A model generated the notes under the pieces. That model was not told where the DNA came from. It saw only the letters and a program-made list of their open reading frames with translations, and made no database searches. Below are positions 12,425-23,802 of a stretch of DNA of 64,000 bases, piece after piece (position 1 is the first letter of the stretch; every line of letters starts with the position of its first letter). The translations under genes were made by a program, and so were the position numbers. The stretch is from Paratinospora sagittata. Lineage: Eukaryota > Streptophyta > Magnoliopsida > Ranunculales > Menispermaceae. The stretch covers positions 7,285,413 to 7,349,412 of the forward strand of contig CM069598.1 in NCBI GenBank assembly GCA_035771175.1, written 5' to 3'.

Positions 12425-15400
12425 ATGTGGGGGATTATAAGGCGAAAACTTGGTTCTAATGCTTCTTCGGTATCTTTTCTTTTGCGTACTGGTGTTCTTT
12501 TTGAGTTGAATTGCGGTGCGAGTGATTGTTTTCCCGAGTCTCACATGTGGGTTTAATAGGTTCTAGGTCAACCGTTGCAGAGGATTCGTCCTGCAGTATC
12601 TGCACAAAGATGTTACTCGTCGACAGGCAAAGAAGTACTATTGCTGTTCTCTATTTGCACTTTCTCCTTCTAGAATAAGGTCTTATGGACTAGAATGTTA
12701 ACTAGAAATTGTGGTTGAATTATACTGGTTTAATCCTTATTTGACTATGCAACTAGCCACTTTGCACCAGATTGAGTATTTTTCATATTTAACCCTTTAG
12801 TGAGTAAAAATGTAAATTTTCTTAAAGCAAATTTTAATAGCAACGGAGAAAATAACTAAAAAAAGGCCTAGGAAAAAAAAAACCTAAAAAATGAGTGCCT
12901 GCTTGAGAATTGGTGAGAAAGATTGTTCATATCTTGAAGTTGTTTGAAATTCTCTTATCTACAACCATCGCTTCGTTGCTTTCTAGAGATTCTTGATAAA
13001 TTATGCAGTGGCTTTGGTCGATTCTTTTGGGAGTTAATTTTCTCAAGTTATATACACTTCCTTTATTACTATATACATTGGAGAAGCCTCGTACTCCATT
13101 GATTTTAATGTCATGTTTACAGGCAGTAGTTCTTGTACAAGGAGCTCAACATGTTCGGTGCTTCAGCTGTCACGGTAAAATGATAAAGACAAATATGACC
13201 ATATCATAATTTCATAAATTTAACCTTATTTTCATAGAAACAGTTTTTGATGAAATCTATATTGTCATTGCAGGTGTTCAAACTAGTTTGAAGTCTACAA
13301 GGTTAGCAGCATCTTTTGATTTTTATACTGGTTTTCATATTTAATGTTATTTGAGAATGACATTCTTAATGAGTATAATGATCCTTGTCTCTTAACCTCT
13401 CAATTGTGGGTGCATCTAAAATCTGCTTTCAGTCATTTTTAAGGAAGAAGGGCGTAAAAAAACTTCACTTCATATGAACCTTTCTTGTTGCATGCTATAC
13501 TTCTCTAGTTCTACTTACTGAAATTTTCTGATTGTTTATGTTGCAGGGAGTATAATCCATTACTCCGAACATACACTCCACTTCTATTCCAGAGCAGATC
13601 CTTTTCTACAGAAAATGGTGTGGATCTTACATGTCACTTTTTAGCGATCCCGAATTTTTGAGCATGTCCTTAGTTATTTTGTTAAGGAACTTATCTTAAT
13701 GCATGCATGCGTGCTTAATTGAAGGCGATCTGGTTGATGCCGTTGTCCCTTTCATGGGTGAATCTATCACGGATGGAACATTGGCCAAATTCTTGAAGAG
13801 TATGTTGTCCTCTCAGTGGAGTTAAATTTTTTTTTTTTTTCTTAGATTACCATTATTAGTGATAAATGTTACCTATGCTAGTAGTATCTGTTGAGTTTGT
13901 TCACATTTAAGTACATAATGTTGTTTGGGGACTCATGCGTTTGATGATGGGTGTAGAACCTGGTGATAGTGTTGGAGTTGATGAGCCAATAGCTCAAATT
14001 GAAACGGATAAGGTATCTTCTGTTCAGACTCTTGGAATATTGCTCGAAGATGTTACTTGGGTACGCCTAATGACTGTTGAATTGTATATGCCATCAGGTG
14101 ACAATAGATGTTGCTAGTCCTGAAGCTGGGGTTATTCAGAAGGTAAAAAATATTATATGCACTGAATTGTTTGTGATGGTGTGATTTTCTTCTCTTTATC
14201 TCCTTTGAAATTGAATGAATTTTGGTTTGGTCATCTTGGTGCTTGTACTATTTCTAGTTTGTAGCCAAAGAAGGTGATACTGTGGAACCAGGAACCAAGA
14301 TTGCTGTCATTTCAAAGTCCGGTGATGGTGTATCACAAGCGGCTCCATCAGAAAAGGATGAACCAGTTAAGGATGCTCCTAAGCCTTCCATGCCGGCAGA
14401 AAAGGAGAATGTGGAGAAGCCAAAGCCAAAAGAAGAGACAATTGTAGCCAAGGAGAAGCCTAAAGCACCTTCTCCTCCACCTCCAAAATCTTCAGCTTCA
14501 GAACCTGTTCTTCCTCCCAAGGAAAGGGAAAGGCGGGTGAGTGTAATAATGTTCCTTCTATTTGTTTATCTATTAATTTTTTTATTTCTTTTTTTTTTTT
14601 TTGGTGGGAGAGGGTGTGGTGAGGTTGGGAGGATACACTTTTCTTAAGATAGTGTTTGTAAAGTAATTATGGTGATGATGATTCACTGAAGGAAGAATGC
14701 TGGTTTTTACTTAATCGTCTTAGAATTATTATGACTGCCATTGCAGGTTCCTATGACAAGGCTGAGAAAACGTGTTGCAACTCGTTTGAAGGACTCTCAG
14801 AATACATTTGCATTGCTAACTACATTTAATGAAGTTGATATGTAAGTTGCCTCGCAAATTTGTCATTAAGCTATCTCCACCATTTAATATTGCTTCACAA
14901 TTTTCTATTGAGCCTATCTCACTGCTTGATTTGCATGTTTTGTAATGAATTTTTTACATCGTTTTTGGCTGTTGACATGCTGATTATCATTTGCTTTCTT
15001 TCTTATATTTCTAGGGGCAATAAAGTTATGGTGTTTTATGGTTTGATCCCATTTTTTGGCCGTGTTGTGTAGGACTAACTTGATGAAGCTCCGCTCTGAT
15101 TATAAAGATGCATTTGTGGAAAAGCATGGAGTGAAGTTGGGACTTATGTCAGGTTTTGTCAAGGTATTTGTTCAGTGCTTAAAAATTTTAAATGCATACT
15201 AGTGGATAATATTTTATTTTGAAATATTTTCCATGATATTGCAGGCTGCTGTCAGTGGGCTGCAGAATCAACCAATTATTAATGCAGTTATAGATGGGGA
15301 TGACATTATATATAGAGACTATATTGACATCAGCATTGCAGTTGGTACTCCAAAGGTGAGTCCGTGCCATTTTCCCTCTCTTTTGCTGCATTTAAGTTGT

Positions 15401-18400
15401 ATTTTCTCTTCTTGCCTGGTACTGGAGCTTTAGCTGTGTTGTTCGGTGCAGAATAACAGAAAACACGTAGGTATACAGGATTTGAAGTACAAAAGGAATT
15501 TATACGTGTTAAAAATTGCTAATTTTACTTGAATGAAATTGTTTTTGATAAAAATGAAACAGCGTATCATTTAAAGAACAAGAAGTTCCTCTTTAGATTT
15601 TATTGTAGAGAATCGTGGTTTGATTTTTAGATTGGATGATACTACCATTGATGAATGCTTATCTATGCCACATGGTTCTATCATTTCTAATGCGACCAAG
15701 GAGGTGGCTCTTGTTGCATCATTTGCCACTCTTTGGCTCATTTGGAATGAGAGGAACAATCGGATTTTTAACAATAGATGTAAGGAGCCAATCAATCTGT
15801 GGGAGGACATTAGATTTGTTACCAGTTCTTGGGTTCACGCAGCGGATTTGGTTAAAAGCCCATCTCTTGCTGATTGGGTTCTTGATTGGGGTCGCTGCCT
15901 GTATAAAGTCTAATGGTTGGGGGTCTCGCATTCACATTGTACAACTTTCTCATTGTCGGGACTTTCATTGGTTGTCTGTGTTTTGTTTTTTAAGATATTT
16001 TTGGTGTGATCCCCGTGGTTGCATTTAAGGTGCTCCTTGGTGGTTGTACTTTCAGTTTATGTTATTTACTATTAGCATTTCCTTGTTTTTGCTCAAAAAA
16101 AATAAAAATAAAATAGATTGGATGATATAATTTTTTTTTTTAGCTCGGCGGGTATCGGGATTTATTTGGTTTCCTACTAATCCCTCCGGGGCACGGCCAC
16201 AAACGCCCTTAGAACTATTAGCCAACATATTGGTGGGTGGCATGAGTCTCGAATCGAACTCTCCACTTCAGGCGCCCCCAACCACTGAACCAACTCACCG
16301 TTGGTTGATTGGATGATATAATAAGTTAGGAGGTCTAGACAGAGTTTGATAGGAAGGCCTGCATTTCTTATTCTTTCCTTTTAATTTATTTCTAGTCGAA
16401 TATTTTGCAAGACCAAGTCTTCCTCTCAACTAAAATGATTGGTATGTCCAGTGTTGGAAATTTTCAAGAATTAAACTTGGATCAACTTCCAAAACAATAA
16501 AGAAGAAGAAAGTGAAAATTCGTAATTTATTATGGAACTCCCAGTACCAATAGATCGAAGGGGAAATCTTATATAGCTACTATAGGACAACCTTGCTTTA
16601 TGGAATAGACTGATGGGAAGTTAAGAAATTACGATTTAGTTTATATAGGTAAATGATATATTATTTATTGATGAAATTAGGGTAGGAGCATAGTTTTAAA
16701 AATTCATTAAGGTTTTTGCCTAAGGCTCGCCTTTGCTGTAGGCTATTGAAAATTGCCTCAAGGCTTAGGCTCAATGGTATCTTCTTGAGGCTTGTACCCC
16801 ACCTACATAAGGCTTATGTCTCGAGACATACACTTTAGGGTATTTGAGGCTTAAACCTCACTATGCAACCATAAGGCTCAAATGAACTACTTTTTTTATT
16901 TCACATTTATATATATATTTTTTCTCGAGAACACTTCGATTGATATTAGAATAATCACACTAATTCATTATCTTTTTAATGTTCTAATCTTAATTATTTG
17001 GTAGAGATCCAAGTTCTAAAAGTTCAAGCCTAAAGTTTAAGCCATTTTTTTCTATTTACATTTTTCTAATTTTTTTTTTCCATATACTTCAACTAATATA
17101 GAAGTTAGAACAAACAATTTAGTTCTTTTTCTTTTTAAGTGTTCATATACCAATTATTAGGAGAGACCCAAGCTTTGAAAATTCAAAGCCTGAGCTTCAC
17201 GTAAACTACTCAGACATTATTACCAAGTGAACGTCTAAAGCCAATTGTTTCCATGATTTTACTGGAAGGAGCATCATTAAATATTAAAAAAAAAGTTTAG
17301 AAACTTGGAAAAGTTATCAGAGGATGTGGATACTAAGAAGTGGTAATACTTGATATTGTTGCACTTTTTTAATTAAGTTTACACTTTTTTTATATAAAAA
17401 AATTTATAAATAACATTTGAAAATCTTGATTTATAATATGTGCTCATTAAGTTTTTAATAATGTTTTTGTAACTGATGCAACTGAGATATTAAGTTTGCG
17501 TTTTGAGTGCTTGACATTGTTATGTAATAAGGTGAGCATAGATGAAAATAGTTCAAGTTTGTTTATACTTTATATATCTATATTTATTAATGATATATGA
17601 TTTTTTTAAGAATTAGTGTGAAAAAAATTATATGTTTCTTGTTATAAAAATGTGAGGCAGGCTTACAACTCATGTCACCATGAGGCTTACACCTCACTTC
17701 ACAAGGAAAATTGCTTTAATTATGCCTTGTGGATTTTAAAATTGGATAAAATGCTCTAGAACCAGCCCATCAGGGCATTGGCTCGATGGTTTGGGAGGAA
17801 GGCAGAAGACTTTGACTAAGGCAAAGGTCTGGAGTTCGATCGATTCCTTGATTGGCGAGATTAATTCCCAGATTTATCTGAACTGATACGTGGTGGGTGT
17901 GTGTAGGTCCCGGTGGACTAGTCTGACATTGGGCATTAAGTGCATGGAGCTGGGATACCACTGTCTCAAAAAAAAAAAAAAATGCTCTAGAACCAAAAAA
18001 TGCAATTTAAGTATCATTAATGTTGTCTTTGGTTGATGAAAAAATGAGGATTTTCTCGTAATTTTCTCGAAAAATCATATTTTCCAGTGTTTCATTGGTA
18101 AAAGAAGTGAGAAAAAAGATTTTTTTAACCCTCTATTTCATCACCATAATTTTCTCAAGTGGGGGGATGGGAAAAAGATTTTCTCACGAGAAAATTCGCT
18201 ACAACTAAGTTTGAAGAAGTTATAATTATCCAATTGAATAACTAACTAACCAACCAACCAACAATGAGAAATTTTTCTCACATCTCGCCAGTATGAGAAG
18301 GTCTACTCAAGTAGATTTTCTTGAGAAAACACTATTTCCCAAGAAATTTTCTTTCAAGCATGGCAGTCAAGAGATGCCCTTCATTATCATTTTCATCATC

Positions 18401-21400
18401 TTTTCTAAATCATTTATTGTAGGAAAAAGAAGATTTTGATTATAGAATTCAAGCAAGATGGTTGAGGTGGTAAGGTGCATCCTTGATGGGCTGCGTTCAG
18501 CACTAGAGGAGAATTCTTAAAACATGACTATAAGTTTAAGCATGCTAAATCTAGTAGAATTGTAGGCAGTTAAGTAACAAAAAACACATAACATGAATGC
18601 AGCTGAGATGAGGGGGCTGGGCTAGATGTTTGGTAAAACTACAAATAATGGAATGATGAATGAAATCATTTTAAAGAGCCTCTAAGTAACATCAAGTGAC
18701 AATAATATGAAATAAAGTTGGCTGACAATGATATGCTTCGCCCATATAAGGTGGAGTCTAAAGTTTGTGGTTGCACGGAGTGGGATACTGCAAGATGAAA
18801 TTTTTTAAAAAGGAGGACAAACAAAATTGATTTGAGTTGAAATATTGGGAAAGGACATGGGTGCCTTCTACTAAATAGAGATAAGAGAATATGGCCTAGA
18901 TAAAGTCTTATAGTAAAACAAGCTCTTGTGTGGCCAACCAAGAGGTTGTAAGGTAGGATATGAACACTGGTTAGTCATTCCTGAATGCCTAGGCTTAATG
19001 GCAACTGGTGATAAAGTAAGGGAAAGTTGGCTAAGGTGGTTTGGCTATGTAATAGATTGCCAATAAGAAGTAAGATGGTGCGATTTGAAGATGAGCATTG
19101 TGGTAAAGGGCCAGGAAACGCCTACGTGGAGTTGGTACAGTTGGTAAAGAGGTGGCTTTGGAACCCAAAGGTTCTAGATTCAGCTCTTACCACTGTCTCA
19201 CCCTAGGGGGTGAGAAGGATTAATGGGTCAGGAACCCGAAAGTACGGTATGATAAAAAAGTTGGTTATACAACTAACTACTAACATTGTTTCTTCTCAAA
19301 AAAAAAAAAGGGTAAAGGGCCAGGAAACCAAACATTTACTTGGTTAGAATAGTAAGAAAAGGCATGGGATGCGTCAATCTGATACAAATTTGACTATTAT
19401 GAAAGTTTAACTGGGGAACAGGATCCTTGTGGGCCATTCTCAAATAAATGAGTTTTATTTTGCTGTTGATATGGTATACAATGATGAATGGAAGATAGTT
19501 GACAATCATAAGCTGACTTTGTAGCTTTTATATGACAACTGCCTATTCTTTCCCTGAGAAGACAACTGTGACATGTATTACTTTTCAGCAGCGTGGATGA
19601 CCTGAAAGTTTTTCACTTTGAAATTTGTTTTAGACTTTTAGTCTTGGCATATGATTTTGGTTATAGATAACAGGTCAAGTTTTCTGATTAGAAATTGATG
19701 GCCTTCATACCTTATATGTATGAAGAGTCAACCACTTAGGTGACTGAAAAGAACTTTGTAGTAGAACATATGGAAACTGAATTAGGAAAGTTTGGCATAT
19801 TTCTCAATTTGTAGTAATGATGACTTGCTTGTGGATGGGTATACTTTTAAATAAGAATTATTATATGCTCATGAATATGTATTCTAGTGCATACACACAC
19901 AAACACTCACATAGTTCCATACTTTTGTGACATCCAATTATCTACACTAGATTACATTCTCATGAGCATATAGTACTCAACTCAACTAAGCCTTTTCCCA
20001 ACTACATGGGGTTGATTACATGAATCTACTTCCTCCGCTCCGTTCTATCAAGGGCTACGTTGGCATTCAAATTATAAGAAGTTAGATCTTTATTAATTAT
20101 TTTTATTCATGTTTTTTAGGTCTACCTCTGCCTCTATTGTTACCATCTAGTGTTAATAGGTCACTTTTCCTAACTGGTTCTTCTAAAGGCGTACGTTGTA
20201 TATGTCCAAACCACCGTAGTCGGTTCTCTCTCATTTCATCTTCAGTTGGTGCTACGCTACCATTTTTCAAATATTCTTATTTCTAATTTAAAGTTTTACC
20301 GCATATCCATTTTAGCATTCACATCTCTGTTACAAATGTTTGTTAACATTTTTTTTTTATTTGCCCAACATTTGTGAGCCTATAGTAATTGAATTGAAAA
20401 TACATATTTTAGTGACCTTTTTGTATATGTTTTTTTTTTTTCTAACGCATTTCTTTATAGCGGCTCATCTACTTTTTTCTACCTTTGGTTGGAAATTTTA
20501 TATTTTTTTTTTTACCTTTGGCACCGATGGTTACCTGAAAGCAAATGATGAATCAATTACCCTTTGAGTGGGCATGTATTTATAGATAAAGAATGAATTA
20601 CCTGTAAATCCCTTGGGCTATTTTTGGTTTGTGATTTGAAAAGTGGGGTACAATTTTTTTTTCTTTTTCAGAGAAAAAGTGGGATACAATTGAAAAGGTA
20701 AAAAATTTGAAAATGACTTTTTTATCTTTTTTTTTTTGTTTTTTTTTGTTTCTTGGAAACAGCCTATTTTCTGAGTAAATCTCAAATAACTGTTTTTGGA
20801 TTCAACCAACCAAACAAGCTTTCTGTTTTTTTGAATAGAAATTGTTTCTGATTCTCAAACCAAATGGGGCCTTATTTTCATACATAGAGCCCATGTGTTT
20901 GGTGATTACAAGTGTTTTTTGTGTACTTTTTGAGCAGAAGTTATTTTAACGTACACCTATTAGGCAACAAAATTGAGCTAAAAGCACTTTTTTTTAGAAG
21001 CTGATCCTCGTTACCTTTTTTTTTCTTTGTTCTGGCTTTTGCATTTGATATATCCTCATTCAACCTTTTGTAGTTAAGTAATTATTAGTTAGAAAAATGA
21101 TAAAAATAACATTTTAAGTAAAAAAACACTTCTAAAATACTTTATCAAACATTTATATTATCACAAGAGCATTTCCTGAAAAGAATTTTAAAACAGGTTT
21201 TTGTGAACTTCTTCATGAGTTCTTATGTCACAATCACTATAACAAACGGTACAAGGTACAAGCAAAAACTATACCAATCAAGGCCATAGAAAACCATAAA
21301 TAGATTTGCCAGCCTATTTGCTTTTAAGTTTCCTTAATTGCTATTCAACCCAACATGGTATGCATTATTTGAGTTTCTAACATCAAATTCATTTTGCTTC

Positions 21401-21914
21401 TTGAAGGGCCTTGTTGTTCCAGTTGTCCGCAATGCTAATAGATTGAATTTTGCCGAGATAGAGAAGGAGATCAATACCCTTGCCAGAAAGGCAAGCGATG
21501 GCACTATATCAATTGATGAGATGTCAGGGGGTTCGTTTACAATATCTAATGGAGGAGTATATGGCAGCCTGTTGAGTACCCCCATCATAAACCCCCCACA
21601 GGTATATGCTCATGCTCATGCAGTCACATACCTTGATTTGGCTAAAGAATGTTTGAGATATATGTAACCATTCCTTGTTGATGATTAAAAAAGTCTTGAC
21701 TAGTATTTTTTTTTTTTGCCAGTCGGCTATTCTGGGCATGCACTCAATAGTGAGCCGTCCAATGGTGGTTGGTGGAAACATCGTTCCAAGGCCAATGATG
21801 TACATTGCACTGACGTATGATCACAGGCTAATTGATGGTAGAGAAGCAGTTTTCTTCTTGCGCCGGATCAAGGATGTTGTTGAGGACCCTCGTAGACTTC
21901 TCCTTGACATATAA
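12425..21914 (+). CDS. Dihydrolipoyllysine-residue succinyltransferase, E2 of 2-oxoglutarate dehydrogenase (mitochondrial)
   Basis: Fourteen exons give 469 residues: 12425-12469, 12560-12634, 13123-13174, 13274-13301, 13547-13617, 13725-13799, 13957-14012, 14098-14142, 14258-14536, 14747-14841, 15073-15163, 15245-15355, 21407-21601 and 21723-21914. Residues 1 to about 85 are Arg/Ser-rich with no acidic clusters, as in a mitochondrial presequence. The lipoyl domain spans about 92-168, with the lipoylated Lys134 in ETDK. A Pro/Lys/Glu/Ala-rich linker follows (about 175-238) with no clear subunit-binding domain, as is usual for ODH E2. The catalytic acyltransferase domain runs from about 240 to 469 and holds HRLIDG with His440 and Asp444. 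The enzyme moves the succinyl group to CoA in the TCA cycle. The presequence exons (2-4) are the least certain; a GC donor after TCGACAG would be an alternative at exon 2. Intron 12 is unusually long (6,051 bases) and full of retroposons. Confidence 0.93.
15641..16113 (+). mobile_element. 5'-truncated LINE (L1-type) fragment in E2 intron 12
   Basis: A frame at 15620-15913 encodes [20 protein letters not shown], a segment typical of the C-terminal end of plant non-LTR retrotransposon ORF2 proteins. The fragment ends in a TTGCTC + A-rich tail (about 16094-16113). It is bounded by a 13-bp direct repeat TAGATTGGATGAT at 15628-15640 and 16114-16126, the target duplication expected of target-primed reverse transcription. 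Only about 470 bases were inserted, which is a strong 5' truncation. It has the same orientation as the host gene. Confidence 0.85.
16132..16306 (-). mobile_element. tRNA-derived SINE, antisense, stacked against the LINE
   Basis: The element starts with a T-tract (the complement of its A-tail) at 16132. On the minus strand its head reads GTGAGTTGGTTCAGTGG, like an RNA polymerase III box A, and GAGTTCGATTCGAGAC, like a box B. The 16-bp direct repeat GATTGGATGATATAAT flanks it at 16116-16131 and 16307-16322. The left copy overlaps the LINE's 3' target duplication, so the two insertions used the same site. Confidence 0.82.
16692..17742. mobile_element. Possible TIR element rich in AGGCTT motifs
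   Basis: The ends are imperfect inverted repeats: AGTTTTAAAAATTCATTAAGG at the left (21 positions, compared by eye) and the complement of CCTTGTGGATTTTAAAATT at the right. Inside both ends are GAGGCTTA..CCTCA motifs. This resembles a widespread plant repeat group with AGGC-rich ends. No target duplication or transposase is visible. Confidence 0.35.
17765..17978 (+). mobile_element. tRNA-derived SINE with 17-bp target duplication
   Basis: The direct repeat AAAATGCTCTAGAACCA flanks the element at 17748-17764 and 17979-17995. The body starts with a box A-like GGCTCGATGGTTTGG near 17780 and a box B-like GGAGTTCGATCGATTCC near 17830. It ends GTCTC followed by an A-tract. Length (about 214 bp) and structure fit a plant SINE. 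The near-perfect target duplication implies a fairly recent insertion. Confidence 0.88.
18400..19500 (+). mobile_element. Decayed RTE-type LINE 3' part, split by a SINE
   Basis: Broken frames on the plus strand recall the C-terminal end of plant RTE-type reverse transcriptases. Near 18600 is AAEMRGLG, like the usual AAEMRMLRWM. Near 19010-19050 is [14 protein letters not shown], like the usual DKIREARLRWFGHV. Past the SINE, about 19311-19350, comes [13 protein letters not shown], like GRGRPKKTW. Stops and frame changes are frequent, so it is a relic. Confidence 0.65.
19120..19310 (+). mobile_element. tRNA-derived SINE with 18-bp target duplication, inside the RTE relic
   Basis: The direct repeat GGTAAAGGGCCAGGAAAC lies at 19102-19119 and 19311-19328. 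The body begins with a box A-like GAGTTGGTACAGTTGG and carries AGGTTCTAGATTCAGCTC as a box B-like sequence. It ends CTTCTC plus an A-tract. It splits the RTE LINE relic exactly at the GRGRP-like coding motif, so it is younger than that LINE. Its sequence differs from the other two SINEs in this intron. Confidence 0.88.
19975..20560 (-). mobile_element. RTE-type LINE 3' end, antisense
   Basis: The minus strand reads as an RTE LINE tail: the sequence complementary to CAACTAAGCCTTTTCCCAACTA (19983-20004) and to CCAAACCACCGTAGTCGGTT (about 20200-20220) corresponds to the usual NRLRWFGHV coding region followed by the conserved 3' end. Similar pieces occur at 28495-28580 and 50290-50440. It is degenerate, with T-tracts up to 20520. 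Orientation is opposite to the relic at 18400-19500. Confidence 0.6.
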
Positions 21915-21994
21915 AAAATGCCAGAATGGATCACTGAACTCTACGATCTGCTGGTATACTTAGATTTTGGCCTATCATGAAATTATTGAACTTG

Positions 21995-23749
21995 AATAAA
22001 TCAGTCTTGAGACTGAATTTTGTAGGACTTCTGTTGGTTTGCCTCTGAAGAAGATCCTACAATTGCGGCCTAGATTTTGAAATGAGACCTTCAACGGTAT
22101 CTTTGTTTATATTTCTCAACTGATTTGGATGTGCACTCTGCTTTTACCCACTTTTTTCTTATAGCGATGTTATCATGAGAACACACCTAAGATTACTTCT
22201 TGATTTGTACGATAATGTTCCTTTATCAGTAATTTATAATACTTCAATGTTCTGCATCCTTCATGTTGCACTGACTGCACCTGTTTCACTTTCTTGATGC
22301 ATTCATTGATCAGTGAACATTCCACTTAGAAGACTTGAGGCTTTGCAGGATGCGCAAGCCATCTTAACTCTCTCCTTGATATGGTGGTTAGTGGCTAGTG
22401 GCATGCCTGCATTGGATCCTTGAATCAAGGGATGTCTCTACGTTTATGTGATGATGGTAAGCTAGGAGGCACGCTGTGGTATGTGGTGGATGTACGAAAG
22501 CTCTTGTAAAAGTTGTGCTTGCTGAGAGAAATATTTAAAATTGATTAACTTATGCTGGAGCTGTAAAGATCCCAAGTTTTCTTCCTAGGGGGCGTACATC
22601 GGGCGTACATCTGGCTACAGGCCACCAAAATTTCAAGATTTGGACTAGTTTACGGAAAAATTTTCTCGCATGGACAGATAGATCTAAACAAGGATAATCA
22701 AATGCCATCTAGTAAAGACGAATTTGAATTGCCATTTGGTCTTTCATCAAATCGCATCAGAAGAGCATGACAAAAATATTGCTGCTGTTTGTGAAGGGAG
22801 AATTAGCCCGATACAGCAAAATTTAGAAATTCAGAGAGATACAAAAGCTGGTTTAAAGTACATCTACAAAACCAAAAGATAGACAGCAGATGCATTAAAA
22901 ACTGTGGTGCAACATCGCCCTTTCAATTAAACGGAAATCATCCTCAAGCAGATGCATCACGTGTTATCAATGCAATTAAGAAGTATCCTGTAGTTATATG
23001 TAGGAAACTCCGCACAAAATGAATCTGCCATGCGTTTAACCCCATTTCACGTCCCCCCGTCTCTCTTTTTTCCCATTCATAGCAGCAATACACGCATAGA
23101 ATGAGGCTCAACACTTGGCCAGTACAAAAGAATTTCAAGTCACCTTTAGTAAGTTTCACCAGAGAGAGAGCCTTTTCAGAGCCACCTACAGTCCTGTTAA
23201 ACACAAGTACTCTTAGTTTTACTTTGAAGTGCAAAGATATGCCAATTAGAAATTTAGAACCAGTAGATCTGGGCTTACCCTTCAAATACCAATTCCTTCT
23301 TCTCTTGCAGCTTCAGAATTCTCTCTTCAATGGTGCTCTCAATAATAAATCTCACAATTCTGAGACAATGTGCAAACACGCAATTATTATCTATTTAAAA
23401 ACAAAAGCTTTATATGTGGAAGGACGTGCTTGGGTGCAATTAGGTAGACTGGCATATGCATATCTTGTTTATTGCAGACCACTGAGATCAACTATTCAAG
23501 GATTGGCCATTTTAAAAGAAATAATCAACCTCAGGCCACGGCATCCATTCTTCAATAATCTAATGATGCTTGGTGTCAGGAGCACCCAAAAAAATAAAAA
23601 ATAAAAAACACTAATTTTATCCTCTGGAAACAATTTCTCATGCAAATATGGCATGATAATTTTCGAAGTTCTGTAAATATCTAAAATTGACCATCAATCT
23701 CATGCAAAATGAGTAGAACTAAAGACACTAGAGTAAAACAAAACAAGAG
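21995..23749. repeat. Tandem duplication, copy A (RAD16 3' end, decayed)
   Basis: This copy aligns by eye with 23803-25953. Matching blocks include AATAAATCAGTCTTGAGACTG at the start (21 positions), TTGATGCATTCATTGATCAGTGAAC, TGATTAACTTATGCTGGAG, the RAD16 exons 15 and 16, and TAAAGACACTA.AGTAAAAC at the end. Copy A has lost about 530 bases relative to copy B, between the GGCTTAT-like sequence near 23450 and the CAGACCACTGAG block near 23475; the lost part contained RAD16 exon 14. It begins in the presumed 3' UTR of the E2 gene. Confidence 0.85.
22944..23359 (-). pseudogene. Duplicated RAD16 exons 15-16 (downstream relic)
   Basis: On the minus strand 23279-23359 is an 81-base copy of RAD16 exon 15, with intact splice borders and one visible difference (IIESTIEE against IIENTIEE). 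From 23193 a copy of exon 16 follows (TVGGSEKALSLVKLTKGDLKFF). It lacks the stop found in the active gene and stays open to 22944. Exon 14 and all upstream exons are absent, so it cannot make a helicase alone. It could still be used as an alternative 3' end by read-through splicing from RAD16. Confidence 0.8.
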
Positions 23750-23802
23750 CACCTTCGTTTATATTCGTTTATGTTCCTCGGGGAACATGGCACTAGTTGA
23801 AG

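Noticed and set aside
15620..16028. LINE-like frame considered as an extra E2 exon or independent gene
   Set aside because: It is bounded by a 13-bp target duplication and an A-rich tail, so it is an inserted retroposon inside the intron.
16270..16310. tRNA-like box A and box B sequences considered as a tRNA gene
   Set aside because: No cloverleaf can be made and the body is flanked by a target duplication and an A-tail, which marks a SINE.
23101..23604. A 167-codon plus-strand frame
   Set aside because: It is antisense to the duplicated RAD16 exons 15-16 and has no protein-family resemblance of its own.
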